Part shown: piece by piece, positions 48,894-58,576 of the stretch
Layout: every line of letters begins with the position of its first letter
Numbering within the stretch: position 1 is the first letter of the stretch
Assembly (NCBI GenBank): GCA_002027195.1
Contig: MWJO01000016.1
Location: 39,296 to 103,295 of the forward strand
Reading direction: 5' to 3'
Origin: Streptomyces sp. GKU 895
Lineage (GTDB): Bacteria; Actinomycetota; Actinomycetes; Streptomycetales; Streptomycetaceae
Length of the DNA stretch: 64,000 nt
The notes under the pieces: generated by a model
The model's input: the letters and a program-made list of their open reading frames with translations, nothing else
The model's database searches: none
Told to the model about the DNA's origin: nothing
Made by a program: the position numbers and the translations under genes

Positions 48894-51465
48894 TCAGCCC
48901 GCCTTCGCGTCGCACGCCTGCCCCCGCAGCGCCCGCGCCAGGTCGTCCCGCGCCTCCAGGACCAGCCGGCGCAGCGCCGGCGGCGCGTCCTCGTGGGCCG
49001 CCAGCCACGCGTCCGTCGCGTCGAGCGTGCCGGGGGAGTCCTGGAGCGAGGGGAACAGGCCCCGCACCACGTCCATCCCGATCTGGATCGACCGGTCCGC
49101 CCACACCCGCTCGATCGCCGCGAAGTACTTCTCCGCGTACGGCGCCAGCAACTCCCGCTGCGAGGCCTGGTTCCAGCCCCCGATCGTCGCCTCCACCAGC
49201 GCGTTCGACAGCGCGTCCGACTCCACCACCTGCGCCCACGCCTGCGCCTTCACCGCCGCCGACGGCCGCGAGGCCAGGCAGCGGACCTGGTGGCGCTTGC
49301 CGGACGCGGTGTCGTCGCGGGCCAGCTCGGCCGCCAGCACCTCCTCGTCCGCGATCCCGTGCGCGGCCAGCGGACCGAGGAACGCCCAGCGCAGCTCCTG
49401 GTCCACCGTCAGGCCGTCGATCTTCGCCGACCCCTCCAGCAGGCCCTGGAGCAACTGCAGATCGCTCGCCGGACGCCGCGGACGCGAAGAACCGCGCCCA
49501 CGCCAGCTGGTGCTCGCTGTCCGGCTCGGCCAGCCGCAGCTCCTTCAGCGCCCCCTCGGCGAGCAGCCGCTCGCCCGTCCCACGCCACTCCGGCGCCACG
49601 TAGTGGACCAGCGACGAGTGCGCCCACGCGTGGAGCATCTGGAGCACGCCGATGTCCGACTCGCGGCCCGCGAAACGCAGCACCAGGTCCACGAAGTCGC
49701 GGGCCGGCAGCAGCGCGTCCCGCGTCATGTTCCACAGCGCGGACCAGCACAGGGCGCGGGCGAGCGGGTCCGTCAGCTCGCCCAGGTGCGCCTTCAGCGT
49801 CTCCAGCGAGCCCGTGTCGAACCGCGTCTTGCAGTACGTCAGGTCGTCGTCGTTGACCAGCACCAGCTCCGGCGCCTCGGCGCCCACCAGCTCCGGCACG
49901 ACCGTACGCGGCCCGTCGACGTCCACCTCCACACGCGCGTACCGCTCGACGGCACCGTCGGCGCCCTTGCGGTACAGGCCCACCGCGATCCGGTGCGGGC
50001 GCAGTTCGGGGTGCGACTCGGCGGCCTCCTGCAACACCGCCAGCTCGGTGATCCGGCCCTCGGAGCTCAACAGCACCTGCGGGGTGAGGGAGTTGACGCC
50101 GGCCGTCTGGAGCCAGGACCGCGACCAGGCCGCCATGTCCCGGCCGCTGGTCTCCTCGAGCACCGACAGCAGGTCGCCGAGGCGCGTGTTGCCGTACGCG
50201 TGCCGCTTGAAGTAGCGCCGCGCGCCTTCGAGGAAGGCGTCCTGCCCGACGTACGCCACCAGCTGCTTGAGCACCGAGGCGCCCTTGGCGTAGGTGATGC
50301 CGTCGAAGTTGAGCTTGGCGTCCTGGAGGTCGCGGATGTCGGCGGTGATGGGGTGCGTGGAGGGCAGCTGGTCCGCGCGGTACGCCCACGCCTTGCGGCG
50401 GTTGGCGAAGGTGATCCAGGCGTCCTTGAAGCGGGTCGCGCCCACGTTGGCGAACGTGCCCATGAAGTCCGCGAAGGACTCCTTCAGCCACAGGTCGTCC
50501 CACCACACCATGGTGACCAGGTCGCCGAACCACATGTGCGCCATCTCGTGCAGGACGACGTTGGCCCGGCCCTCGTAGGACGCCTGCGTCACCTTGCCGC
50601 GGAAGATGAACTCCTCGCGGAAGGTGACCAGTCCCGGGTTCTCCATCGCGCCGAGGTTGTACTCGGGCACGAACGCCTGGTCGTACTTCCCGAACGGGTA
50701 CGGGTAGTCGAAGTGGTCGTGGAAGAAGTCCAGGCCCTGCTTGGTGACGAGGAAGACGTCGTCGGAGTCGAAGTGCGGGGCGAGGCCCTTGCGGCACATC
50801 GCGCCGAGCGGGATCTGAAGCGTGCTGCCGTCGGCGAGGGTGCGGGAGTAGGAGTCGGTCACGTAGTGGTACGGACCGGCCACCACACAGGTGATGTACG
50901 TCGAGATGGGCTTCGTCTCCGCGAACCGCCACACGCCGTCCGCGCGCTCCCCGACGCCGTTGCTCCACACCGTCCACTCCTCGGGCGCCCGCACCTCGAA
51001 GCGGAACGGGGCCTTGAGGTCGGGCTGCTCGAAGTTCGCGAAGACGCGGCGGGAGTCGGCCGGCTCGTACTGCGTGTAGAGGTAGACCTCGCCGTCCTCG
51101 GGGTCGACGAAGCGGTGCAGACCCTCGCCGGTTCGGGAGTAGGCGCACTGGGCGTCCACCACCAGCTCGTTCTCGGCGGCGAGGTCCTCCAGCGTGATCC
51201 GGGAGCCGTCGAAGACCTCGCCCGGGTCGAGATCACGGCCGTTGAGGGAGACGGAGGTCACACTCGGCGCGATCAGATCGGCGAAGCTGCCGGCACCCGG
51301 CTCGGCGCAGCGGAAGCGGATCGTGGTGACGGACCGGAAGGTGCGCGGGGACTCGTCGCCGTCCTCCACGGCCGAGCGCACGTCGAGGGACACGTCGTAC
51401 CCGTCGACGGACAGCAGGGCGGCCCGCTCCCGGGCCTCGTCGCGGGACAGATTCTCACCGGGCAC
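48894..51465 (-). CDS. Second M1-family aminopeptidase (one-base frameshift)
   Basis: A paralogue of the PepN at 28545-31121, 856 residues after removing one base near 49470 (join ASAAS to DLQLLQGLLEGS). It has GAMENPGLVT, HEMAHMWFGD and LWLKESFAD, so the zinc site is intact; the third position is Met rather than Leu in the first His helix. The GTG start at 51465 follows GGGAG. The frameshift lies in the C-terminal helical domain and would remove the last ~190 residues if real. Divergent from the DsbA-like gene. Which peptides each paralogue prefers cannot be seen. Confidence 0.9.
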
Positions 51466-51614
51466 GGGCGGTACTCCCTGAAGTCGACAGCGGACGGTGT
51501 TCGGTATGTGGACAGCACCGATCCTGCCATGTGCCCCTGACGGGCGGGAGCAGGGAATGGCATGAGGACGGACGACGTTCTCGTCTTGAATCGAACACTT
51601 TCCTGAGGAGACGC

Positions 51615-52277
51615 ATGTCCGAGACCGCGAGCACGTCCGCGAAGACCCCTGTCGACTTCTGGTTCGACCCGCTGTGCCCCTGGGCGTGGATGACCTCGCG
51701 GTGGGTGCTGGAGGTGGAGAAGGTCCGGGACATCGAGGTGCGCTGGCACATCATGAGCCTGGCCGTGCTCAACGAGGACAAGATCGACCAGCTGCCCGAG
51801 GAGTACCGGGAGATGCTGGCGACCAAGGCGTGGAAGCCGGTGCGCGTGGTGACCGCGGCCTGGCAGAAGCACGGCGCGGACGTCCTCGGCCCGCTCTACA
51901 CCGCGCTCGGCACCCGCTTCCACAACAACGGCGAAGGCCCCACGGTGGAGGCCATAGCCGGTGCCCTGGCCGACGCCGGTCTGCCCGCCGACCTCATCGA
52001 CTACGCCGACCAGGAGGACTTCGAGTTCGACGCCGAGCTGCGCGCCTCCCACAAGGAGGGCATCGAGAAGGTCGGCCAGGAGGTCGGCACCCCCGTCATC
52101 GCCGTCCCCGGCCCCGACGGCGAACAGATCGCCTTCTTCGGCCCGGTCGTCACCCCGGCCCCCAAGGGCGACGACGCGGCCCGCCTCTGGGACGGCACCC
52201 TGGCCGTCGCCTCGGTCCCCGGCTTCTACGAGATCAAGCGCACCCGGACCAAGGGCCCGGACTTCAGCAACCTGTAG
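51615..52277 (+). CDS. DsbA-family oxidoreductase (Rv2466c/mycothiol-dependent nitroreductase-like)
   Basis: A 220-residue thioredoxin-fold protein with a helical insertion. The active site reads DPLCPWAWMTSRW, so only the first cysteine of the CPWC motif is kept. It also has cis-Pro GTPVIAVPGPDG. No signal peptide, so it is cytosolic. The mycobacterial relative Rv2466c is a mycothiol-dependent reductase with CPWC; a CPWA form would act by mixed disulfide or isomerase-type chemistry. ATG 51615 follows GAGGAG and is preferred over 51531. Convergent with the zinc-ribbon gene. Confidence 0.88.
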   Translation: MSETASTSAKTPVDFWFDPLCPWAWMTSRWVLEVEKVRDIEVRWHIMSLAVLNEDKIDQLPEEYREMLATKAWKPVRVVTAAWQKHGADVLGPLYTALGTRFHNNGEGPTVEAIAGALADAGLPADLIDYADQEDFEFDAELRASHKEGIEKVGQEVGTPVIAVPGPDGEQIAFFGPVVTPAPKGDDAARLWDGTLAVASVPGFYEIKRTRTKGPDFSNL

Positions 52278-52280
52278 AGG

Positions 52281-52508
52281 TCACTCCGCGGGCTCGGCGG
52301 CCGGGTTCCGGAACTCCTCCGGGAGCCGGCCGCCGTCGCGCTGGTGGTGCGCGGGCTGGTAGAAGCGGCAGCCCGCGGAGGTGCAGCGCCACAGGTCGGT
52401 CCTGCCGCGATGCCGCTCCTCCACCACCGTCCACTCCCGGCCCTCGAGCCTGCGGAACTTCCGGTCGTACTTCCTGCAGGTCGGGCAGTACTTCTTCTCG
52501 AAGAACAT
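52281..52508 (-). CDS. Small zinc-ribbon protein
   Basis: A 75-residue protein with two cysteine pairs: CPTC at residues 8-11 and C40/C45 (RCTSAGC). Starts MFFEKKYCPTCRKYDRKFRR at ATG 52508, six bases after GAGGAGG. The middle is Arg/Glu-rich and the C-terminus reads RDGGRLPEEFRNPAAEPAE. It is probably a zinc-binding small protein. The stop lies 3 bp from the convergent DsbA-like stop. I know no function. Confidence 0.75.
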   Translation of the reverse strand: MFFEKKYCPTCRKYDRKFRRLEGREWTVVEERHRGRTDLWRCTSAGCRFYQPAHHQRDGGRLPEEFRNPAAEPAE

Positions 52509-52585
52509 CGGGCCCTCCTCGGTTTCCCCGGACCCGTAGTACAGCGCGTACGCGTCGACGCGTCCCCGAAATCGCCTGCTCCGCT

Positions 52586-54004
52586 TCAGCTCCGCGCCCG
52601 CGCCCGGGCCGCGTCCACCCGCGTCAGATGGTCGTCGTAGCCCTGCGCGTAGTACGCCGCCCGCCCGGGGTCCGGCTCCACGACCGTCGTCGGCCGGGTC
52701 CACGCGCCGGTGTCCAGCGTGACCCCGTACCGCTCCGCCGCCGCCAACACCGCGCCCCGCGCGCCCACTTCGCCCTCCGCCACCCGCAACGGGCGCCCCA
52801 GCACGTCCGCCAGCAGCCGCATCCACGCGGGGCTGCGGGTGCCGCCCCCGCACACGGCGAGCGCACCCGTCAGGCCCGCCGCCTCCAGACAGTGCCGGGC
52901 CGCGTAGCCGATGCCCTCACAGGTGGCCCGGACCAGATCGGCCGGGGTCGACTCCAGGGAGACGCCGCTGAGTTCGGCGCGCAGGCGGGGCTCCACGAAG
53001 GGGGCGCGTTCGCCGGAGGGCGCGAAGTAGGGGAGGACGTGGACGCCGTGCGCGCCGGGCGGGGTGTCGGCGAGGAGGGTGTCGACCTCGTCATGGGCGA
53101 TGCGGGTCGTCGCCAGCACCCAGTCCAGGGCGGCCGTGCCGACCATCGCGGGCATCGCGCGCAGCCAGTGGCCGGGGCGGTCGGTGGAGATGTGCAGGCC
53201 GGCCGGTTCGCCGGTCAGGTCGAGGGCGGTCGTGGCGACGAGGGCGGCCAGACAGGTGCCGACGATCAGCAGGCCGTCGCCGGGTTCCGTGACACCGGCG
53301 CCGAGCGCGCAGGCCGCGAGGTCGTAGGGGCCGTTGGAGAGGCGGGTGCCGGCAGGCAGGCCCTCGCCCCGCGTCCGGCCCGTCGCCACCGGGTCGCTGA
53401 CCGGGGCGAGCAGGTCCCGGCGGTGGGCCAGGCCGAGGAGTTCCACGACACGGTCGTCGTAGGCGCGGGTCCTCGGGTCCAGGAACGGCATCGACGCGTC
53501 CGACACGTCGGTCGTCGCGCGGGGCGCGCCGGTCAGCCGCTGGAACACCATGTCCTTGCAGTAGACGGCGGCCGCCGCCGCGTCCAGGGACTTCGGGTCG
53601 TGACGGTCCAGCCAGGCGAGCAGGGGGCCCGGACAGCCGGGGAACATGGCGCTGCCGGTGCGGCGGAAGACGGTCTCGAAGGTGCCGTCCGCGAGCCAGC
53701 CGTCGACGAGTTCGGCGGCCCGGCCGTCCATCCAGGAGACGGCGGGCCGGACGGGCCGCCCGTCCCGGTCCAGCAGCCACACCCCGTCCCCCTGGCCGGT
53801 GAGCCCGGCCAGCTCCACCGCCTCGCCGCTCACCTCCTCCAGGACGGCGACGACGGCCCTGTACACCTCGTCCATGTCCTGCTCGACCGCCCCGCCCCGC
53901 ATACCGAGCCGCACCGACCGAGCGGCGACCTTGAGTTCACGCCCCTCCGCGTCGAAGGCGGCGGCTTTCACGGCGGACGTACCGACGTCGATCCCGACGT
54001 ACAT
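52586..54004 (-). CDS. FGGY-family carbohydrate kinase, first copy
   Basis: A 472-residue sugar/polyol kinase of the FGGY family. N-terminal phosphate loop MYVGIDVGTSAVKAAAFDAE, PAVSWMDGRAAELVD, and the C-terminal ATPase motif LAVCGGGTRSPAWMRLLADV, plus ALDWVLATTRIAHDEVDTLL. The sequence is closest in style to xylulose or erythritol/ribulose kinases; the exact sugar is not determined. It lies 11 bp after the DeoR gene in the same direction, so is controlled with it. A second FGGY kinase is encoded divergently. Confidence 0.88.
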   Translation of the reverse strand: MYVGIDVGTSAVKAAAFDAEGRELKVAARSVRLGMRGGAVEQDMDEVYRAVVAVLEEVSGEAVELAGLTGQGDGVWLLDRDGRPVRPAVSWMDGRAAELVDGWLADGTFETVFRRTGSAMFPGCPGPLLAWLDRHDPKSLDAAAAAVYCKDMVFQRLTGAPRATTDVSDASMPFLDPRTRAYDDRVVELLGLAHRRDLLAPVSDPVATGRTRGEGLPAGTRLSNGPYDLAACALGAGVTEPGDGLLIVGTCLAALVATTALDLTGEPAGLHISTDRPGHWLRAMPAMVGTAALDWVLATTRIAHDEVDTLLADTPPGAHGVHVLPYFAPSGERAPFVEPRLRAELSGVSLESTPADLVRATCEGIGYAARHCLEAAGLTGALAVCGGGTRSPAWMRLLADVLGRPLRVAEGEVGARGAVLAAAERYGVTLDTGAWTRPTTVVEPDPGRAAYYAQGYDDHLTRVDAARARARS

Positions 54005-54015
54005 CGCAGCCCCTC

Positions 54016-54840
54016 TCAGGCGGTTCCCGCCGGGTCGTTGCCGCCCCTCGTCACGCAGACCTCGTAGCGGACCTTGTGTTCGTCCAGGTCGCGCAGCGCG
54101 TCCGGCGGTGCCCCGTCGTCGACCAGCAGCAGGTCGAAGCGGGAGAGGGGGGCGACGCGGTGCAGGGCGGCCCGGGTGAGTTTGGTGTGGTCGATCAGCA
54201 GGACGTTGCGGGCGGCCGAGTCGAGCATCGCCCGTTTCACCGACACGATGTGCTGCTCCTGGTGGTAGGCGTACCCCCCGTGCACGGCCGACGTGGACGC
54301 GAAGCAGACGTCCACCCGCAGCGACTGGACCGCCTCGACGCAGGAGACGCCGAGGAAGGAGGAGTGCAGGGGATCGTAGTCGCCGCCGAGGGCCATGAGG
54401 TGGATGCCGCGCTGGTCGGCGATGAGGTTGAGGGCCTCCAGGAAGTTGGTGACGACCGTGAGCGGGGTGACCTCGCCGAGGCGGAGGCGGCGGGCCATCT
54501 CCAGGGCGGTGGTGGAGTCGTCCAGCATGATCGCCATGCCCGGCTCGACCAGGCCGAGCGCGTGCTCGGCTATGGCCGCCTTCTGCGCGCGCATGGCCTT
54601 CAGCCGGTACTGCACGTTCGACTCGAAGACCCCGGACGGCTGGGCCGTCACCCCGCCCCTGAACTTCCGTACGATGCCCTGCCGTTCGAGCTCGTCCAGG
54701 TCGCGGTGGATGGTCATCAGGCTGACCCCGAAGCGCGCGGCGAGCTCGGCCGCGGTCGCGGAACCGTCCGCGAGGACCTGCTCGGCCATGGCGGCCTGCC
54801 GGGCCGCGGGGCCCTGGGGCGCGTTGCGCGTGGAGCTCAC
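54016..54840 (-). CDS. DeoR-family transcriptional repressor
   Basis: A 274-residue DeoR regulator. The HTH is AAELAARFGVSLMTIHRDLD (about residues 29-48), then GIVRKFRGGV. The sugar-phosphate sensing domain has IMLDDSTTALEMARRL, VVTNFLEALNLIADQ and IDHTKLTRAALHRVAP. GTG at 54840 follows AAGGAT. DeoR proteins sense phosphorylated sugars; it lies between two FGGY kinase genes and is likely to control both, from the spacer 54841-54944. Confidence 0.9.
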   Translation of the reverse strand: MSSTRNAPQGPAARQAAMAEQVLADGSATAAELAARFGVSLMTIHRDLDELERQGIVRKFRGGVTAQPSGVFESNVQYRLKAMRAQKAAIAEHALGLVEPGMAIMLDDSTTALEMARRLRLGEVTPLTVVTNFLEALNLIADQRGIHLMALGGDYDPLHSSFLGVSCVEAVQSLRVDVCFASTSAVHGGYAYHQEQHIVSVKRAMLDSAARNVLLIDHTKLTRAALHRVAPLSRFDLLLVDDGAPPDALRDLDEHKVRYEVCVTRGGNDPAGTA

Positions 54841-54944
54841 GGAGTGATCCTTCGCCCGCCGAAGATGGCCGTCAATCCCTCGCGCAGGTCCATATCACAG
54901 GGCACAGTGAGAAGTTCACGGTTCTTGATGTGCGGGAGGCCGGG

Positions 54945-56381
54945 ATGGAGCGGGAGACGTGGCTCGGGATCGACCTCGGGACGCAGAGCGTCCGCGCCCT
55001 GCTCGTCACGGCCGACGGCACGGTCCTGGGCAGCGGCTCGGCCCCGCTGCGCGGGCGGCGTGACGGCGTACGCCACGAGCAGGACCCGGGGGAGTGGTGG
55101 ACGGCGGTGTGCAGGGCGTCCCGGGCGGCGCTGCGCGAGCGGCCCGCCCGGGTCGGCGGGCTCGCGGTGTGCGGGACGTCCGGGACCGTGCTGCTCACGG
55201 ACGCGGCGGGACGGCCGGTGAGCCCGGCGCTGATGTACGACGACGGGCGGGCGTGGGCGGAGGGGGAGCGGCTGCGCGGGGCGGGCCTCGCCGTGCAGAA
55301 CACCTGGGGGCTGCCGAAGGCCCTGTGGCTCCGCCGCGTTCACGGCCCGGGCCGGATCACCCACCAGGCCGACGTGATCACCGCCCACCTCGTCGGCCGG
55401 CCCGTCCCCACCGACTCCAGTCACGCCCTGAAGACGGGGTACGACGTGGCGGACGGCCTCTGGCCGCACATCCCGGGCGTACCGGTCCCGCTGCCCGACG
55501 TCGTCCGCCCCGGCACCCGGCTCGGCGAGGTCTGCGCGAGTGCCGCCGAGGCCACCGGCATCCCCGCCGGCACGCCCGTCGTCGCCGGCATGACCGACGG
55601 CTGCGCCGCCCAGATCGCGTCCGGTGCCCTGCGCGCGGGCTCCTGGAACTCGGTGCTCGGCACCACCCTGGTCCTCAAGGGGGCCTCCCCGACGCCGGTC
55701 CACGACCCGACCGGCGTGGTCTACAACCACCGTGCCCCGGACGGGAGCTGGCTGCCCGGTGGCGCCTCCGGCGTGGGCGCGGGCGTCCTGACGGCGGCGT
55801 TCGCGGGGGCGGACCCGGCGGCGATGGACGCCCGGGCGGCACGCCACGAACCGGCCGGGGCGATCGCCTACCCCCTGGTCTCCCCGGGCGAACGCTTCCC
55901 CTTCCTGGCCCCCGGCGCGACCTCCCTGCTCCTCGGCGAACCCGCGGGCGAGTCCGATCTGTGGGCCGCGCTCCTCCAGGGCGTCGCCTTCACCGAACGG
56001 CTCTGCCTGGACTACCTCGACCACCTCGGCGCCCCGCTCGACGGCCCCCTCACCTTCACGGGCGGCGCGGCCCGCAGCCCGTACTGGAACCAGCTCCGCG
56101 CCGACGTCCTCGGCCGCGAGGTACGGGTACCGGAACAGACCGAACCGGCCCTGGGGATGGCCGCGTTGGCGGCCCACGGGGTGACCGGCGACCCGCTGCC
56201 GGACCTCGCGGAGCGCATGGTGCGCGTGCGCACCGTCGTGGCCCCGCGCCCGGACCGCCGGGGCCGCTTCACCGAGCCGTACGCCCGCCTGGTCGACGAA
56301 CTCGCCGCCCGGGGCTGGCTGCCGCCCCCGGTCGCGGCGCACGCGCACGCCCGCCTCGCCCTGGATACTGACGACTCATGA
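54945..56381 (+). CDS. FGGY-family carbohydrate kinase, second copy
   Basis: A 478-residue FGGY kinase starting MERETWLGIDLGTQSVRALL at ATG 54945, six bases after GGGAGG; a GTG at 54930 would overlap that site. It has AVCGTSGTVLLTDAAGRPVS, PALMYDDGRAWAEGERL, GMTDGCAAQIASGALRAGSW and the ATPase GPLTFTGGAARSPYWNQLRA. It differs in sequence from the kinase at 52586-54004, so is not a recent duplicate. The histidine phosphatase gene overlaps its stop as ATGA. It probably phosphorylates the same or a related sugar, giving DeoR its inducer. Confidence 0.88.
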   Translation: MERETWLGIDLGTQSVRALLVTADGTVLGSGSAPLRGRRDGVRHEQDPGEWWTAVCRASRAALRERPARVGGLAVCGTSGTVLLTDAAGRPVSPALMYDDGRAWAEGERLRGAGLAVQNTWGLPKALWLRRVHGPGRITHQADVITAHLVGRPVPTDSSHALKTGYDVADGLWPHIPGVPVPLPDVVRPGTRLGEVCASAAEATGIPAGTPVVAGMTDGCAAQIASGALRAGSWNSVLGTTLVLKGASPTPVHDPTGVVYNHRAPDGSWLPGGASGVGAGVLTAAFAGADPAAMDARAARHEPAGAIAYPLVSPGERFPFLAPGATSLLLGEPAGESDLWAALLQGVAFTERLCLDYLDHLGAPLDGPLTFTGGAARSPYWNQLRADVLGREVRVPEQTEPALGMAALAAHGVTGDPLPDLAERMVRVRTVVAPRPDRRGRFTEPYARLVDELAARGWLPPPVAAHAHARLALDTDDS

Positions 56382-57004
56382 GCAGCACGACCCTCCTCCT
56401 CGCCCGCCACGGCCAGACCGTCTGGCACGCCGAGAACCGCTACGCCGGCGTCAGTGACATCGCCCTCACCGACGAGGGCCGCGCCCAGGCCGAGGCGCTC
56501 GGACGCTGGGCCGCCGCCCACCCCGTGGACGCCGATCTGGACGTCCACGGTGTCCCGGGCCATCGCCACCGCCGCCCCCGCCTGCCGCGCCCTCGGCCTC
56601 ACCTCCCGCCCGAACCCGCCCTGCGCGAATGCGACTTCGGAGTGGTGGAGGGCCGTACGCTCGCCGAGTTCGCGGCGGAGAACCCGCAGGCGGCGGAGGC
56701 GTTCCGCAGCGACCCCGTGGCGCACCCGTTCCCCGGCGCCGAGGACCCGAAGGAGGCGACGGAGCGCGGTGTCGCCGCCCTGCGCCGCATCGCGCGGGCC
56801 CATTCCGGCGGGCGCGTCCTCGTCGTGGCCCACAACACCCTGCTCCGGCTGGCCCTGTGCGAGCTGCTGTCCATCCCGCTCGGCGAGTACCGCCGGGTCC
56901 TTCCGCGGTTGCGGAACGCGGCGGTCACCGAACTCCGTGTGACCGCCACGGGATCCGCCGCACTTCTCTCCCTCAATGTGCCGTGCGACCTGCACCTTCC
57001 GTAG
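56378..57004 (+). CDS. Histidine phosphatase (phosphoglycerate mutase family), compensated double indel
   Basis: A 208-residue protein with the phosphohistidine site LLLARHGQTVWHAENRYAGV and the second His in VLVVAHNTLLRLALCEL. Residues ~53-79 read in the wrong frame (DLDVHGVPGHRHRRPRLPRP), whereas the next frame gives the family-typical IWTSTVSRAIATAAPACRA. A +1 near 56536 and a -1 near 56617 would explain this, and the rest stays in frame. It is translationally coupled to the FGGY kinase and may dephosphorylate a sugar phosphate. It is listed in its open frame. Confidence 0.85.
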   Translation: MSSTTLLLARHGQTVWHAENRYAGVSDIALTDEGRAQAEALGRWAAAHPVDADLDVHGVPGHRHRRPRLPRPRPHLPPEPALRECDFGVVEGRTLAEFAAENPQAAEAFRSDPVAHPFPGAEDPKEATERGVAALRRIARAHSGGRVLVVAHNTLLRLALCELLSIPLGEYRRVLPRLRNAAVTELRVTATGSAALLSLNVPCDLHLP

Positions 57005-57016
57005 CACCATGGGGAC

Positions 57017-57793
57017 ATGACGGAGATCGACACCTCGGTACCCCATTCGGCCCGGATCTGGAACTACTGGCTCGGCGGCAAGGACAACTACCCGGTGGAC
57101 GAGGAGGCCGGCGACGCCTACACCGCCGTCTTCCCGGGCATCGTCACCATCGCCCGCAGCAGTCGCGCCTTTCTCGGCCGCAGCATCCGGTACCTGGTGC
57201 AGGAGGCGGGCGTACGGCAGTTCCTGGACGTCGGCACTGGCCTGCCGACCGTCGACAACACCCATGAGGTGGCCCAGCGGATCGCCCCCGAGGCGAGGAT
57301 CGTCTACGTCGACAACGACCCGCTCGTCCTGACCCACGCCCGTGCCCTGCTCACCTCCACCCCTCAGGGCGTGACGGCGTACGAGGACCTGAGCCTGTAC
57401 GAGCCCGAGCGCATCCTGGAGCAGGCGGGCAAGACCCTCGACCTCTCCCGGCCCACCGCCCTGATCCTCAGCGGCATCCTCGGCCATGTCGCCGACTACG
57501 ACCTGGCCCGGGACCTCGTCGCCCGGCTCCTCGCGGGCCTGCCCTCCGGCAGCCATCTGTGCGTCAACGACGGCTCCCGCGGCACCGACCCGGACTACGA
57601 ACAGGCCCAGGACGCCTACAACGAGACCGGCGCCGTCCCCTACTTCCTGCGCCCGGTCGAGCAGATCACCGCGTTCTTCGACGGCCTGGAACTGGTGGAG
57701 CCGGGCGTCGTCTCCGTCCCCCTGTGGCGCCCGGACGCCGGCACCACGCCGGAGCCGATCGGCCAGCACGGCGGCGTGGGCCGCAAGCCGTAA
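57017..57793 (+). CDS. SAM-dependent methyltransferase-like protein (PF04672/DUF574)
   Basis: A 258-residue protein of a Streptomyces-expanded family. The N-terminus PHSARIWNYWLGGKDNYPVD is a family hallmark, followed by the Rossmann motif FLDVGTGLPTVDNTHEVAQR and IVYVDNDPLVLTHARALL. The substrate is unknown. ATG at 57017 lies 12 bp after the phosphatase stop. A 16-bp hairpin terminator follows. Confidence 0.9.
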   Translation: MTEIDTSVPHSARIWNYWLGGKDNYPVDEEAGDAYTAVFPGIVTIARSSRAFLGRSIRYLVQEAGVRQFLDVGTGLPTVDNTHEVAQRIAPEARIVYVDNDPLVLTHARALLTSTPQGVTAYEDLSLYEPERILEQAGKTLDLSRPTALILSGILGHVADYDLARDLVARLLAGLPSGSHLCVNDGSRGTDPDYEQAQDAYNETGAVPYFLRPVEQITAFFDGLELVEPGVVSVPLWRPDAGTTPEPIGQHGGVGRKP

Positions 57794-57808
57794 GCTCCCC
57801 CGCACACG

Positions 57809-57847
57809 GGAAGGCCCCCGCGAGTCACGTCCTCGCGGGGGCCTTCC
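57809..57847. terminator. Very strong hairpin terminator
   Basis: A perfect 16-bp stem, GGAAGGCCCCCGCGAG at 57809-57824 and its complement at 57832-57847, with a 7-base loop, between convergent genes. Confidence 0.92.
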
Positions 57848-57911
57848 GTCCTGCCGCCTGCCACGTGAAGGGTGAGAAGACGATCACGAGCAGGACGCAT
57901 TCATACACCCG

Positions 57912-58559
57912 TCAGGGCGCGAGCAGCAGCACATCCGCGCGAGACCTGGCGGCCTCGTAACGCCGGGCCACGTCCTGCCAGTTGACGACGGCCCACATGG
58001 CGTCGATGAAGTCGACCTTCTGGTTCCTGTACTGGAGGTAGAAGGCGTGCTCCCAGGCGTCGAAGACGAGGATCGGCACCGCGCCCTGGCCGACGTTGCC
58101 CTGGTGGTCGTAGACCTGCTCGACGACCAGCCGTCCGCTCACCGGCTCGTACGCGAGCACACCCCAGCCGGACCCCTGCGTGGTCGCCGCGGCCCTGGTG
58201 AGCTGCGCCTTGAAACCGGCGTACGACCCGAAGGACTCGGCGATCGCGTCGGCGAGGTCCCCGACCCCGTCGGCGGCGAGGGGCTCACCGCCGCCCTCCT
58301 TCGGGCCGGTCATGTTCTGCCAGTAGACCGAGTGCAGGATGTGCCCGGACAGATGGAAGGCCAGGTTCTTCTCCAGCCCGTTCAGCGCCGCCCACTGCTC
58401 CTTGTCCCGTGCCTCCGCGAGCTGCTCCAGCGTGTCGTTGGCGCCCTTCACGTACGCCGCGTGGTGCTTGTCGTGGTGCAGCTCGATGATCTCGGGGCTG
58501 ATCACGGGGGCGAGCGCGGAGTAGTCGTACGGCAGGTCGGGCAGCGTGTAGACGGGCAT
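57912..58559 (-). CDS. sodF: Iron superoxide dismutase
   Basis: Fe/Mn-type superoxide dismutase, 215 residues. Metal ligands: His in [20 protein letters not shown] and HLSGHILHS, Asp and His in [13 protein letters not shown], with the usual Trp/Tyr shell. Soluble cytosolic enzyme. ATG 58559 ([11 protein letters not shown]) follows GAGGGGACC. In Streptomyces the Fe-SOD is repressed by the nickel sensor Nur when Ni is abundant, because the Ni-SOD takes over. The TTGCAA-N5-TTGCAA box just upstream fits that exactly. Confidence 0.93.
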   Translation of the reverse strand: MPVYTLPDLPYDYSALAPVISPEIIELHHDKHHAAYVKGANDTLEQLAEARDKEQWAALNGLEKNLAFHLSGHILHSVYWQNMTGPKEGGGEPLAADGVGDLADAIAESFGSYAGFKAQLTRAAATTQGSGWGVLAYEPVSGRLVVEQVYDHQGNVGQGAVPILVFDAWEHAFYLQYRNQKVDFIDAMWAVVNWQDVARRYEAARSRADVLLLAP

Positions 58560-58576
58560 GGCGGGTCCCCTCAGGA

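Noticed and set aside
48799..51540. 913-codon plus-strand ORF over the second aminopeptidase
   Set aside because: Same reasons; the minus strand encodes an M1 enzyme with intact zinc site.
54905..54925. GTGA-N5-TCAC as the DeoR operator
   Set aside because: A 4-bp half-site pair is too short to separate from chance; kept only as a possibility.
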